Source of the DNA: Pandoraea capi
Lineage (GTDB): Bacteria; Pseudomonadota; Gammaproteobacteria; Burkholderiales; Burkholderiaceae
Assembly: GCF_902459735.1 (NCBI RefSeq)
Contig: NZ_CABPRV010000002.1
Span: 682,001 to 746,000, forward strand
Reading direction: 5' to 3'
DNA: 64,000 nt
This document shows, piece after piece, positions 1-8,912 of the stretch. How positions within the stretch are numbered: the stretch's first letter is position 1; the number at the start of each line of letters is the position of its first letter. The position numbers and the translations under genes are program-made. The notes under the pieces were generated by a model. It was given only the letters and a program-made list of their open reading frames with translations. It ran no database searches and was not told where the DNA came from.

Positions 1-10
1 GCCGCGTCAC

Positions 11-697
11 GTGCGTGGCGGCGTTCTCTCGCAGGACCTGCGCACTGGCACCCTGCTGATCTGGGCCGCCGAGTTCTGCGGCTATCTGGTCTTCTTTCTT
101 GTCGGTAGCTGGTTGCCCACTTACCTCAAGAACACCGGTCTGAGCATTGCCGTGGCGTCGCAACTCTCTGCAATGTTTCAGTTCGGCGCGCTGGGCGGTG
201 CCGTGCTGTTCGCATGGGCCGTGCGCCGCATCAACGTGGCGACGGTCGTGGCTGTGGCCTTCGGCGCCGGTGTCGCCCTCATCGTTGCGCTCGGCGCACT
301 TCAGGGTCGTCCCGGCTATCCCGCGATGGTCTTCCTGAGCGGCATGACGGTCGGCGGCCCGCTCATCTGCATCAACACGATTTCCGGGATTTTCTATCCG
401 ACAGCGTTGCGCGCGTCGGGCGGGGGATGGACGCTGGCCATCGGACGTCTGGGCTCGATCGTCGGCTCGATGCTGATCGGCCTGATCGTGTCGTCGCACG
501 CATCGTTCGCAATCGTCTGTCTGTCTCTGGCCGCACCCTTGCTCGTCGCCTGCCTCGCAATGATCGGCATGCGCCCCGCCATGGCGCGCGCCACAGGCGG
601 CATCGGCGCGGGCCTATCCAACACGCCCGCCGCGTCGCGCGCACATCCGGCCAAATCGCTCGGCACGGAACACCCCACGGGCCGCAACGCCCACTAG
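11..697 (+). CDS. MFS transporter, C-terminal part (cut by window start)
   Basis: This is the C-terminal half of a major facilitator superfamily permease in the inner membrane. The 228 visible residues hold about six hydrophobic helices, including stretches such as LVFFLVGSWLPTYLKNTG and AMVFLSGMTVGGPLICINT. The last resembles the late helices of aromatic-acid:H+ symporters (AAHS family), but the substrate cannot be read. The GTG at 11 is only the first in-frame start-like codon in the window; the real start lies upstream and is not visible. The tail after the last helix is about 35 residues, polar and Ala/Pro rich. A carboxylesterase follows after 15 bp, so the two may be co-transcribed, perhaps importing and hydrolysing an ester. 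That link is inference. Confidence 0.75.
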   Translation: MRGGVLSQDLRTGTLLIWAAEFCGYLVFFLVGSWLPTYLKNTGLSIAVASQLSAMFQFGALGGAVLFAWAVRRINVATVVAVAFGAGVALIVALGALQGRPGYPAMVFLSGMTVGGPLICINTISGIFYPTALRASGGGWTLAIGRLGSIVGSMLIGLIVSSHASFAIVCLSLAAPLLVACLAMIGMRPAMARATGGIGAGLSNTPAASRAHPAKSLGTEHPTGRNAH

Positions 698-712
698 TCC
701 GTCACCATCGAC

Positions 713-2191
713 ATGACATCTCAGCTCCCGAACCCGCCGCGCGCCATCTGCGACAGCGGTGAACTGGCCGGCGCGACGCACCATGGCGTCGACGCCTTCT
801 TCGATATCCCCTACGGCACGGCGCAAAGATTCGCGCTGCCTAGTGCGCCGCAACGCTGGCAAGGCGTGCGGGACGCGACGCGCCCCGGCCCCGTCTTCCC
901 GCAGGCCCCTAGTCGGCTGAGCGCCGTCATGGGCGACACGCAGGGCTTTTCACACCAGTCGGAAGACGCGTTCACCCTCAACGTCTGGACGCCGACTTCA
1001 CGCACCGGCGCGAACAACGCACTCCCTGTACTGGTCTGGATACACGGCGGCGGCTGGCTGACCGGCGGTGCGCCGCTGGATTGGTATCACGGCGACGCGC
1101 TTGCGCGCAGCGCGCGTGCGGTCGTGGTCAGTGTGAACTATCGGCTCGGCGCGCTCGGCAATCTCTACCTGCCCGGACAGACGCCCGGCAGCATGGCGCT
1201 GCACGATCTCATCGCTGCGCTGCAATGGGTCGGCCGCAACATCGGGGCGTTCGGCGGGGACGCGTCGCGCATCACGGTTTGCGGACAATCGGCCGGTGCG
1301 TGGTACACGGCCGCGCTGGCGAGTTCTCCCCTCTCCCGGGATCTGTTCTCCCAAGCGATCCTACTCAGTCTGCCCGGGTCGATCGCGCCACAGACACCGG
1401 ACGACGCTGAATCACTCGGCCGGCAGTTCTGCGCGATGCTGAACGTCCCCGCCGACCTCGGCACCCTTCGTCAATTGCCGACAGCCGCATTGCTCGACGC
1501 TCAGGCTGGCCTGGCGCGCACCAACCCCGTCTTCGCCGATATTCCACCCACCTTTCTTCCCACGATTTCAGACGCGCTCCCGGAAGATCTCATCGGCACA
1601 CTCGCCGCCAGAGGACCGGCGCTCCGACTGCTGATCGGCACGCTGCCCGACGAGATGGGTGCGTTCTTCTCGCACGACAACCGTGTCAAGGAGGCGAACG
1701 ACGCCGACACGCTGGCCCGTTATCAGGCGTGCTTCGGTCACCACGGCGCGCAACGGCTGGCGTTGCGCCGTCGCCGCGCGCCCGAACTGCGAAATTACGA
1801 TCACCTGAACCGCGCGGTATCCGACGCGATTTTCCGTGAGCCAACCCAGCGCCTCGCTCGCGGGCTGTCGAGCGCAGGCGGCGACTGTTTCGTCTACGAG
1901 TTCAGGTACGCGTCCGCGATGCCGGACGTCGGCGCATGCCACTGCTTCGAACTTCCGTTCCTGTTCGGTACATTCCCGGCATGGGCGCAGGCGCCGATGT
2001 TCAGCGGGCTGCATCTGCCGCAGGCGATGTCGGTCGCTGCGGACTTTCAGGCCGCCGTTCTGCGCTTTACCGAAACCGGAGACCCCAACGGCGACCGGCT
2101 GCCGTCGTGGCCGCGTTACAACGGAAAAGCACCGATAGCGATGAAATTCGATCAGGCGCCGTCCACCGGCACGTTCACGGTCGACGACTGA
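713..2191 (+). CDS. Type B carboxylesterase (alpha/beta hydrolase)
   Basis: A 492-residue serine esterase of the carboxylesterase/para-nitrobenzyl esterase family, which hydrolyses carboxylic ester bonds. Family signatures are visible in order: SEDAFTLNVW (about residues 83-92), the oxyanion-hole HGGG at 111-114, and the nucleophile elbow GQSAG with the catalytic Ser at about 193. The acidic residue is probably in LPDEMGAFF, and the His in the GACHCFELPFLFG segment near residue 405, a family hallmark. Length is normal for the family. No signal peptide is evident, so it is probably cytoplasmic. It starts at an ATG 15 bp after the upstream MFS gene and is followed by a pirin gene on the same strand. 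Substrate unknown. Confidence 0.85.
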   Translation: MTSQLPNPPRAICDSGELAGATHHGVDAFFDIPYGTAQRFALPSAPQRWQGVRDATRPGPVFPQAPSRLSAVMGDTQGFSHQSEDAFTLNVWTPTSRTGANNALPVLVWIHGGGWLTGGAPLDWYHGDALARSARAVVVSVNYRLGALGNLYLPGQTPGSMALHDLIAALQWVGRNIGAFGGDASRITVCGQSAGAWYTAALASSPLSRDLFSQAILLSLPGSIAPQTPDDAESLGRQFCAMLNVPADLGTLRQLPTAALLDAQAGLARTNPVFADIPPTFLPTISDALPEDLIGTLAARGPALRLLIGTLPDEMGAFFSHDNRVKEANDADTLARYQACFGHHGAQRLALRRRRAPELRNYDHLNRAVSDAIFREPTQRLARGLSSAGGDCFVYEFRYASAMPDVGACHCFELPFLFGTFPAWAQAPMFSGLHLPQAMSVAADFQAAVLRFTETGDPNGDRLPSWPRYNGKAPIAMKFDQAPSTGTFTVDD

Positions 2192-2321
2192 CCGGGTATC
2201 ACGCCGTCGCGCACTGCGATTGTTCCGTCCACGCAACTTGAAGTTACCGAAGCGCCTATATTCCGCCGCGAGTCCCGTCGGTATGCTGTCGTTCATACAA
2301 AGCCAATGGCAGGGACAGCAT

Positions 2322-3254
2322 ATGGACAAGACGAGCGACGCGAGCGCTTCGGTACGGATCTCAGGCGTGATTCGCGGGCATGACATGACCATTCGCGACG
2401 ACTTCCGGGCGAAGCACTTCGGCGAACAGACCTTCGGCGGCCTGATGGACCCCGTCGTCATGCTGGATCATTTCCACATGACGGCGCCCACGTTTGCGCC
2501 GCATCCGCACGCCGGTATCTCCGCCGTCACCTACATGTTCGAGGACGCCGTCGGCGCCCACGTGAACTACGACTCGCTCGGCAACCACGGCCCGATCCTC
2601 CCCGGCGCCCTGCATTGGTTTGCTGCCGGTCGCGGGGCCGTGCACACCGAGCAGCCCGAAGGCGACGGGCATCATGTCCACGCGTTGCAAATCTTCGTCA
2701 ACCTGCCCGCCTCGCAGAAATACGACGCGCCGTATGCGTTCGACGTCGCCCCCGCCGAGGTCCCCGAGGTGCTCGGCCCCGGCTTCCGCGTGCGCGTCGT
2801 CTCCGGTGAGAGCAACGGCGTACGTGCTGTGAAGAACGACGAACTGCCGCAACCGTTCACCCTGCTCGACGGCTTTCTGTCGAGCGCCGCCGCGTTTCAT
2901 CACGACCTGCCGCGCGGCTGGAACGCGACCGTTTGCGTGATCTCCGGTGCGCTTCAGGTCGACGTTGCCGGGACGACACGGCAGTTAGGCGCAGGGGATG
3001 CCGTCGCCATGGGTCTGAGCGCCGACGCCACTCAAGCCGCACTCGCCATCGCCGTTCGTGCAGAGACCGGCGACGGCCACTTCGTCGTCTTGTCCGGCCC
3101 GGCGCTCAACGAACCGATCGCGAAGCACGGTCCATTCGTCATGAACTCGGTCGAGCAACTCAACGATCGCCTCTCGGCCTACCGACGCGGCGAATTCGGC
3201 GATCTGGACGATGAGACTTTTCCGCAACTGAAAACGTATCGCACGCAGGGGTAA
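2322..3254 (+). CDS. Pirin family protein (cupin)
   Basis: A 310-residue bicupin of the pirin family. The N-terminal cupin has the metal-binding pattern: HPHAG (His61 and His63) and AVHTE (His108 and Glu110), matching the two-His plus His/Glu ligands of pirins. Bacterial pirins include quercetinase-like dioxygenases and regulators of central metabolism; which applies here cannot be told. I chose the ATG at 2322 because AGGGA lies a few bases upstream and the family's N-terminus aligns there. A longer in-frame reading from 2220 adds 34 residues unlike the family. It converges with the MFS exporter on the other strand, and an inverted repeat lies between them. Confidence 0.88.
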   Translation: MDKTSDASASVRISGVIRGHDMTIRDDFRAKHFGEQTFGGLMDPVVMLDHFHMTAPTFAPHPHAGISAVTYMFEDAVGAHVNYDSLGNHGPILPGALHWFAAGRGAVHTEQPEGDGHHVHALQIFVNLPASQKYDAPYAFDVAPAEVPEVLGPGFRVRVVSGESNGVRAVKNDELPQPFTLLDGFLSSAAAFHHDLPRGWNATVCVISGALQVDVAGTTRQLGAGDAVAMGLSADATQAALAIAVRAETGDGHFVVLSGPALNEPIAKHGPFVMNSVEQLNDRLSAYRRGEFGDLDDETFPQLKTYRTQG

Positions 3255-3273
3255 GCCATCTAACATCGCGGCA

Positions 3274-3312
3274 GACGCCGGTCAGCAAGCCTTTTCGGTC
3301 ACGACCGGCGTC
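3274..3312. terminator. Inverted repeat between convergent genes
   Basis: GACGCCGGTC at 3274-3283 pairs with GACCGGCGTC at 3303-3312. This is a 10-bp stem just after the pirin gene that overlaps the stop codon of the convergent MFS exporter. There is no clear T-run, so it is a weak candidate terminator or mRNA 3'-end stabiliser. Confidence 0.35.
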
Positions 3313-4829
3313 ACGTCGTGCGTCCGCCCGCCTCCACCGAAAGCAACGACACTGAGCAACGCCATTACCCAGGCCCCGGCAACCCCGTACACCATCACGG
3401 CGCCGAAACCGTGTACAAGTGCCGCATGCGCCACATGCGCGGCCTGCCCTTGCGGGTCGGCAACCGCGAGCGCATCGAAACTCCCCGCCGCGACTTTCTC
3501 CGCGAGCGTGCGCAGTGTTGGCGCATCGACGGCCCCCGACAGCGCGCTGGTCAGATACCCGTGCACCCCCTTGAGCAGAATGAAGCCCATCAGCGCGATG
3601 TTGACGGCCAGACTGATCAGTCGCGCGCTCATGTCGATGCCCGACGCCATGCCGGCACGGTTGGCCGACACCGCGCCCGTTGCCGTGTTGGTCACCGGCG
3701 TGTTCGTCAGCCCCAGCCCCGCGCCGCACAGCAGGCAACCCGGCAGCATCGTGAGCCAACTGGCATGCGCCATGCCCGAGCCGATCTTCATCAGCAAAAA
3801 ACCCAGACCGATGGTGAACAGACCCAGCGGAATCACGCGACGCGCATCGATTCGCTGCGACAGACGCTCGGCAAACGGCGGCACGACCAGCGTCGGTAAC
3901 GTGTAAGCCAGCAACGCCCATCCCGCCTCGACGCTCGAATACCCCAGCGCCCCCTGAAAGTAGATCGGCAGGTAGATCATGAACGACCAGTAGCTGAAGT
4001 TCATGCCCATCGAGCCGAACATCGCTCCCGAAAAACGGCGAATCCGGAAGACGGAGAAGTCAAACATGGGGCGCGGACTGCGCTTCTCGACCCAGAGAAA
4101 GGCAAGGAAACACGCGAGCGTCGCAGCGGCAATGCCCAGCGCCTGCGGACTGCTCATGCCGAGATCGGGCCCTTGCGTGATGAAGTACACGAGACCGAAC
4201 GTCGCCAGCGACAGCGTGACGATGCCCGGCACGTCGAGGTAGTCCGCATGCGGATCGCTCGATTCCTGCACACCGGCGAACACCAGCCCGAGCGCCACGA
4301 TCGCGAGCACCACATGCACAAGAAAGACCCACTGCCAGTCGGCAACGGCAACGATCATGCCGCCGACGATAGGGCCAAAACCGAGTCCGATGCCAAAGAT
4401 GATGCCCCAGGCGCCGAACGCCTTGCTGCGCTCCTGCCCTTCGCGGAACTGGTGCGAGAGCAGCGCCACCTGACAGATCAGCATCGCGCCCCCGCCCATG
4501 CCCTGCAAGAAGCGGCTGACGATCAGCACCGGCGCACTCTGCGCCAGACCACAGGCGAGCGACGTCAGCGCAAACACCACGATGCTGATCACGTAGACGC
4601 GCCGACGTCCGAAGCGGTCGGCGAGCGTGCCGGTGGCCATCAACACCGTGGTACAGGCGAGCGTGTACGCGTTCATGATCCACTGGATGTCCTTGAAGTC
4701 GGCGTGCAGCACGCGCTCAAGGGTCGAGAGTATCGTCGGTATGCTTGAGATTTCGAGGCCGAACATCAACGATGTCAGGCAGATGGCGGCGAGCGCCAGC
4801 GTATTTTTGGGGGCGCGAGAGCGTGTCAT
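3282..4829 (-). CDS. MFS exporter, DHA2 (EmrB/QacA-like) family
   Basis: A 515-residue inner-membrane drug:H+ antiporter-type MFS protein with about 14 hydrophobic segments. It starts MTRSRAPKNTLALAAICLTS. The motif-A region between helices 2 and 3 reads GTLADRFGRRRVYV, typical of the superfamily, and GFGPIVGG is a motif-C-like antiporter signature. I set the start at 4829; the frame stays open to 5297, but that extension runs into the divergent LysR gene and is a shadow. The LysR regulator starts 103 bp away on the other strand with an operator-like palindrome between, so expression is probably controlled by that regulator. Substrate unknown. Confidence 0.85.
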   Translation of the reverse strand: MTRSRAPKNTLALAAICLTSLMFGLEISSIPTILSTLERVLHADFKDIQWIMNAYTLACTTVLMATGTLADRFGRRRVYVISIVVFALTSLACGLAQSAPVLIVSRFLQGMGGGAMLICQVALLSHQFREGQERSKAFGAWGIIFGIGLGFGPIVGGMIVAVADWQWVFLVHVVLAIVALGLVFAGVQESSDPHADYLDVPGIVTLSLATFGLVYFITQGPDLGMSSPQALGIAAATLACFLAFLWVEKRSPRPMFDFSVFRIRRFSGAMFGSMGMNFSYWSFMIYLPIYFQGALGYSSVEAGWALLAYTLPTLVVPPFAERLSQRIDARRVIPLGLFTIGLGFLLMKIGSGMAHASWLTMLPGCLLCGAGLGLTNTPVTNTATGAVSANRAGMASGIDMSARLISLAVNIALMGFILLKGVHGYLTSALSGAVDAPTLRTLAEKVAAGSFDALAVADPQGQAAHVAHAALVHGFGAVMVYGVAGAWVMALLSVVAFGGGGRTHDVTPVVTEKAC

Positions 4830-4831
4830 GA

Positions 4832-4909
4832 GTATCGCGAAAGGAATGAGGTGAGAGGTAATATATCGGGAATCAGATTCCCGATTACCGACATTTCTTC
4901 CCGCGATAC
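4832..4909. promoter_or_regulatory. Divergent promoter region with nested inverted repeats (LysR operator)
   Basis: Between the MFS exporter and the LysR gene, TCGGGAAT (4866-4873) and ATTCCCGA (4877-4884) form a perfect 8-bp inverted repeat with a 3-bp spacer, fitting the T-N11-A type of LysR box. Outside it, GTATCGCG (4832-4839) and CGCGATAC (4902-4909) form a second perfect inverted repeat that brackets the first. The inner palindrome is the likely recognition site for the adjacent regulator. The outer arms could be a second site or leader hairpins. Confidence 0.6.
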
Positions 4910-4931
4910 GCGCCCCAATGGACCCAATAGA

Positions 4932-5834
4932 ATGAACAAACTCGACGGTGTGGCGGTCTTCGTCCAGGTCATCGAAGCCGGCAGCTTCACGCTCGCCGCC
5001 GAGCGGCTGCATCTCACGCGTTCGGCCATCGGCAAAGTGATTTCGCGTCTCGAAGCGCGGCTGGGGGTGAGGCTGCTGCATCGCACGACGCGAAGCCATA
5101 CGCTCACGGAAGCCGGGCGCGTCTATTACGAGCGCTGCGTCAGAGCGCTGGCCGAACTCGATGCTGGGGCAGCGGAAGTCGAAAGCGGCCTGACCGAGCC
5201 GCGCGGCCGCCTGCGCGTGAGCGTGCCGATTGCCTTCGGCCATCAGTGCGTGGCACCGGTGTTGTTCGGGCTGGCGCGTCAGCACCCGAAGCTGCAAATC
5301 GACATTTCATTCTCAGACCGCGCCGTCGATCTCATCGACGAAAACGTCGACCTCGCGGTACGTATCGGCGAGTTGCGCGACAACACCACGCTGGAGGCCC
5401 GGCGTCTGGGCACGCAGTACCTGAGCATTGGGGCGTCGTCGTCCTATCTCGAGAAATACGGGATGCCCGTCACGGTCGAGGACTTCGAAGGGCACATGGC
5501 GATCTCGTACTCGTGCGACGGCGCGACGTCGAAATGGCGAATCCTCGACGCCGACGGCGACGAACGGGAACTGCATATCACCCGCCAACTGAGTCTCGAC
5601 GACGTGCAGGCCATCGCAGACGCGGGCATTGCCGGTCTGGGACTGGTGTATCTGCCGTGCTGGCTGCTTGAGCGGCACGTGGCGGCGGGCAATCTCGTCG
5701 CGGTGCGCGAACGCTGCGGCGTGCGACCGCAACCGATCCATGTCGTATGGCCGAAAACGCCCTACCTGCCCTCCAAGACACGCTGCGCCGTCGATGCGCT
5801 GGCGCTGGAGATTCCGAAGCTGAAACTCGGTTGA
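4932..5834 (+). CDS. LysR-family transcriptional regulator
   Basis: A 300-residue LTTR. The N-terminal winged helix-turn-helix spans about residues 1-60 (FVQVIEAGSFTLAAERLHLT, then SAIGKVISRLEARLGVRLL), followed by a linker helix and a periplasmic-binding-protein-like effector domain. It resembles the CrgA/AaeR branch, which often controls adjacent efflux genes. The ATG at 4932 gives the canonical start MNKLDGVAVF; longer readings run through the promoter. It is divergent from the MFS exporter and probably represses or activates it and itself through the palindrome between them. Effector unknown. Confidence 0.87.
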   Translation: MNKLDGVAVFVQVIEAGSFTLAAERLHLTRSAIGKVISRLEARLGVRLLHRTTRSHTLTEAGRVYYERCVRALAELDAGAAEVESGLTEPRGRLRVSVPIAFGHQCVAPVLFGLARQHPKLQIDISFSDRAVDLIDENVDLAVRIGELRDNTTLEARRLGTQYLSIGASSSYLEKYGMPVTVEDFEGHMAISYSCDGATSKWRILDADGDERELHITRQLSLDDVQAIADAGIAGLGLVYLPCWLLERHVAAGNLVAVRERCGVRPQPIHVVWPKTPYLPSKTRCAVDALALEIPKLKLG

Positions 5835-5875
5835 AGCGGTAGCGCCCCGTCCGTCGCGGAACCCCATCGACCGGA

Positions 5876-5900
5876 CCGGGGCGTCGCAGAAGACGCCCGG
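5876..5900 (+). terminator. Candidate terminator hairpin after the LysR gene
   Basis: CCGGGGCGTC pairs with GACGCCCGG (one bulged G) about 40 bp after the LysR stop codon. It is GC-rich with no T-run, so termination is only suggested. Confidence 0.35.
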
Positions 5901-5930
5901 ACATCCGTCGTCCGGGCGCAAGCGAACGGC

Positions 5931-6947
5931 TTATCGGCCAGCGGGCTCTGCCAGACGCCACTGAGCGTGTTCGATCTTCACCATCACGCGCGCGCGAGCG
6001 TCGAGCCCCGCGTGATCGGTCGGACTCATGTTGAAGATGCCCTGCGATCCGGCGACGTCATGCACGTTTTCCAGCCCGTCACGCAGTGCCGAACGGAACG
6101 CTTCGGTACCCGGCTTCGCAACCTTGAGGGCGCCCTTCACCGCGTTTTGCAGCAGCAGACCGGCATCCCAGCCGTTCGCGCCGAAAGGCGACACGGTGCC
6201 CGCGCCGTAGGCCTTCTCGTAGACCTGCTTGTAACGTTGGGCCGACGCGTACACCGGGTTGGTCTGCGGGAGGTCGTCCACGACCAGCAACGGACCGGCG
6301 GGCAACAGCGTCCCTTCGCAATCGGCGCCGCACAGGCGCAGGAAGTCGTTATTGGTCACACCGTGCGTCTGATAGATCACGCCCTGATAGCCGCGCTCCT
6401 TGAGCGTCTTCTGCGGCAACACCGCCGGCGTTCCCGCACCGGCGATGAGCACGGCATCCGGATGACCGGCGAGCATGCGCAGTACCTGCCCCGTCACCGA
6501 CGTGTCGGCACGTGCATAGCGTTCGTTGGCGACGATCTTGATGCCGCGCGCCTGTGCCGACTTCGAGAACGAGGTGTACCAGCCCTCACCGTAGGCGTCG
6601 CTGAAGCCGATGAACGCGACCGTCTTCACCTTGCGGCTCGCCATGGATTCTGTCACTGCATCGGCCATCAACGCGTCGTTTTGCGGCGTTTTGAAGATCC
6701 AGCGGCGCTTGTCGTCGACCGGTTCGACGATGGCGGTACCGGCGGCGAGCGAGATCATCGGCGTGTGCGACTCGGCAGCCACCGCCGACATCGCCAGCGA
6801 ACTCGGCACGGTGGTCGAGCCGAAGATCGCATCGACGTGGTCCTCGGACACGAACTTGCGCACGTTGGCTACGGCCTGTGCAGGATCGCTCGCGTCGTCG
6901 AGCACGATGTAGGTCACGGCCTCGTTGCCGATGCGCCGGGGCAGCAG
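5931..6947 (-). pseudogene. Branched-chain amino-acid ABC transporter substrate-binding protein, 5'-truncated
   Basis: About 338 codons encode most of a LivK-like periplasmic substrate-binding protein. Family segments include VTYIVLDDASDPAQAVANV, VDAIFGSTTVPSSLAMS, FIGFSDAYGEGWY and FGANGWDAGLLL. The signal peptide and the first strand-helix unit, roughly the first 65 residues, are missing. Homology begins abruptly at LLPRRIGNEAV, near 6947. Upstream of that the frame continues only into sequence antisense to an alanine racemase fragment on the other strand. Without a signal sequence the product could not be exported, so I call it a pseudogene. No permease or ATPase genes flank it. Confidence 0.75.
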
Positions 6948-7332
6948 CGCAGCCCTCGCTCTGCGGCGCGCGGGCATCGACGCGCCCATTCTGATGTGGC
7001 TCTTCGGGCCGAACGAAGATCTGAGCGCCGCCGTGCGGGCCGGTATCGACATTTCGGTCGCGAGCGTTGCGCACCTCGATCTCGTGGCTGAAATTGCGTT
7101 GCGTTCGAGCATTCGCGCATGCATCCAATTGAAGATCGATACCGGACTCTCGCGCAACGGCGCGTTGCCTGCCGACTGGCCTGCGCTCACCCATGCGGCT
7201 CGCCTGCTGGAACGCGCGGGTCTGGTGCGCGTGAATGGCCTCTGGTCGCACTTTGCCAACGCGGAAGATCCGGCCGACGACTACCTGCACACACAGCAGT
7301 CGCGCTTTCACGACGCCATCGCCACGGCCGCG
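6946..7332 (+). pseudogene. Alanine racemase, internal fragment
   Basis: About 129 codons match the middle of the alanine racemase TIM barrel: LRRAGIDAPILMWLFGPNED, GIDISVASVAHLDLVAEIA, the barrel motif IDTGLSRNGALPADWPAL, and GLWSHFANAEDPADDY. Missing are the N-terminal PLP-lysine region (before 6946) and everything after FHDAIATA, including the C-terminal domain with the catalytic Tyr, so the fragment cannot be a racemase. Its left edge abuts the truncated binding-protein gene on the other strand. Its right edge continues without a stop into an OmpR-type DNA-binding domain. The wording is closer to what I know of high-GC alanine racemases of the GLSRNG type than to enterobacterial Alr. Confidence 0.7.
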
Positions 7333-7695
7333 CGCGGCAACGATATTCTCGAAATCGGCGCCTATGTGGTCGACCGCGGGCGCGACACCGTGGCGGTCCA
7401 TGGCGTGGAAGTCATGCTCACAGCCCGTGAATTCGCCGTGGCGTGGCTCTTTTTCAGCCAGCCGGAGGTGCGCATCAGCCGTGCGCAAATTGCCGGCGCC
7501 ATCTGGGCCAACGATGAGAGTGTCGTGGGGCGCAGCATCGAGCAACACGTCTATAAGCTGCGCAACCGGCTGGGATTGCGCGGCGACCACGGTCTGGTGC
7601 TCCGCACCGTCTACGGCGGCGGGTACACGCTGGAGCGGCAAGGGCAACGCGTGGAACCCGCGCAGCGTAACGCCGGGAGCTTTGCGCCGGCCTGA
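7333..7695 (+). pseudogene. OmpR/PhoB-type response regulator, DNA-binding domain only
   Basis: About 120 codons encode a winged-helix effector domain: ILEIGAYVVDRGRDTVAVHG, the LTAREFAVAWLFF helix, RISRAQIAGAIWA, the recognition region VGRSIEQHVYKLRNRLGL, and the wing RTVYGGGYTLE. The receiver domain with its phospho-acceptor Asp is absent; an alanine racemase fragment sits in frame in its place. The combined open frame from 6925 would make a 256-residue chimera. Whether it is translated is unknown, and no good ribosome site is seen at its start. I treat it as a rearrangement product. Confidence 0.7.
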
Positions 7696-8077
7696 GCGAA
7701 GCACTGACTGTTATCGCGAAGTCGGCATACGCGCGATGACCGTCGCGCGGTTACGCTGCCCAGACTGCGGTGCTGAACGCCATCGGACGTGACGTGAGTC
7801 CGACTGACGCGACGCAACGTGCCGCGCACGCCCCGCCTGTCCCGACGCCTAGTGAGATCGCCATGCCGCCAAGACTGCCGCGCGCTCTGCCGCCCACGCC
7901 AACGTCAGTGCCTACGGGCACGACTGGACACCCGTCGCCGTCTCCTGGCGCCGGCGCACCACCGTCGCGGCCGACTGATATCGCCCAATGGCATCGGGCG
8001 TTAATCGAATGTCCGGAGATGGGTATGAGTTTTTCCTGGCGAGCCGCGTGGTGGTCGCGGCTCGATCGCGATCGACG
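7696..8077. other. Intergenic stretch, no supported gene
   Basis: About 380 bp with no convincing gene. An 18-codon frame at 7736-7792 (MTVARLRCPDCGAERHRT) looks like the start of a zinc-ribbon protein and may be another short remnant, but it is too short to assign. Confidence 0.4.
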
Positions 8078-8767
8078 TCAGGCAACGGCCATCGACAATG
8101 CAAACTGGCGCACGCTGTGGGGAATGCCGGCGAGCTCGGACGCCGCAATGCCCGAGCCATCCTGCTTGTCCAGTTTATCGTTCGGTAGCGTGCCACCGCC
8201 GTCCACGCGTCGCCCGGTCAATGGCGTTGCGCTCGTTTTTCGGGAACGCGCGCGGCAAACGAGCCGGATGTCGGGAACGAGTTCCCCTGGAATGGGCACG
8301 TCGTTAGCGAGGATGCTGCGCATGCCGGCGAGCACGCCGGCGGCGTCGACCTCCTCTTCTCTCGCGCGCACCATCAGCGTTTCGATGGCGGAGATTTCCG
8401 CGCGCGCCGACGCGAAGGGTGCCGTGCCGGAACGCCCTATGTAGTCGGCGAAACGGTCGCGCAGTGCGGCGAGTGAATCCGAGTACCGGCGAGTCTTGAG
8501 CACGCGGGCCAGCATGCCGTTCCTGGCGAAGACGTCGACAACGTCAGCATCGACGAAATGCCTGTGATCGGCGATCAGTTGATCGAGCGTGCTGCGGCGC
8601 AAGTCTGGGATGGCGCGTTCGGCAACGCGCGAGACCGAGGTCCGATATCTTGCACGCAGCGCCACATCGCGTCTGGCGAGGCCTTCGAGTTCTTTGCGCG
8701 ATTTGTCCATTGCTGCGGCGAGCCGTTCGATGGCGTCGCGCATGTCCTGGCTTCCGGGGTGCTCCAT
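8078..8767 (-). CDS. Hypothetical helical protein
   Basis: A 229-residue protein I do not recognise. The ATG at 8767 (MEHPGSQDMRDAIERL) has GGAG five bases upstream; a longer in-frame start at 8830 has no such site. The first 150 residues are charged and helix-rich (IERLAAAMDKSRKELEGLAR, then LRDRFADYIGRSG and IETLMVRAREEEVDAAGVL). The last 60 are Gly/Pro/Asp rich and look disordered. There is no signal peptide or membrane segment. It stands alone among broken genes, with neighbours on the other strand. It could be a secreted substrate or a phage-type protein, but nothing proves either. Confidence 0.5.
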   Translation of the reverse strand: MEHPGSQDMRDAIERLAAAMDKSRKELEGLARRDVALRARYRTSVSRVAERAIPDLRRSTLDQLIADHRHFVDADVVDVFARNGMLARVLKTRRYSDSLAALRDRFADYIGRSGTAPFASARAEISAIETLMVRAREEEVDAAGVLAGMRSILANDVPIPGELVPDIRLVCRARSRKTSATPLTGRRVDGGGTLPNDKLDKQDGSGIAASELAGIPHSVRQFALSMAVA

Positions 8768-8912
8768 TCCTGCTCCGACAACGCGAGGTGCAAGCCGCAT
8801 CGGCAACATGCCGATAACGAACGTGATCACCTGTCGCGGACGATGCTACCCATCAAACAAGGATAAATCGTGGAGACATTGCGCAGAATCGGGTGAACTC
8901 GTATAGTGTCGG

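Noticed and set aside
7770-8444. 224-codon plus-strand Pro/Ala-rich frame
   Set aside because: Low-complexity N-terminus and antisense to a better gene with a good ribosome site at 8767.
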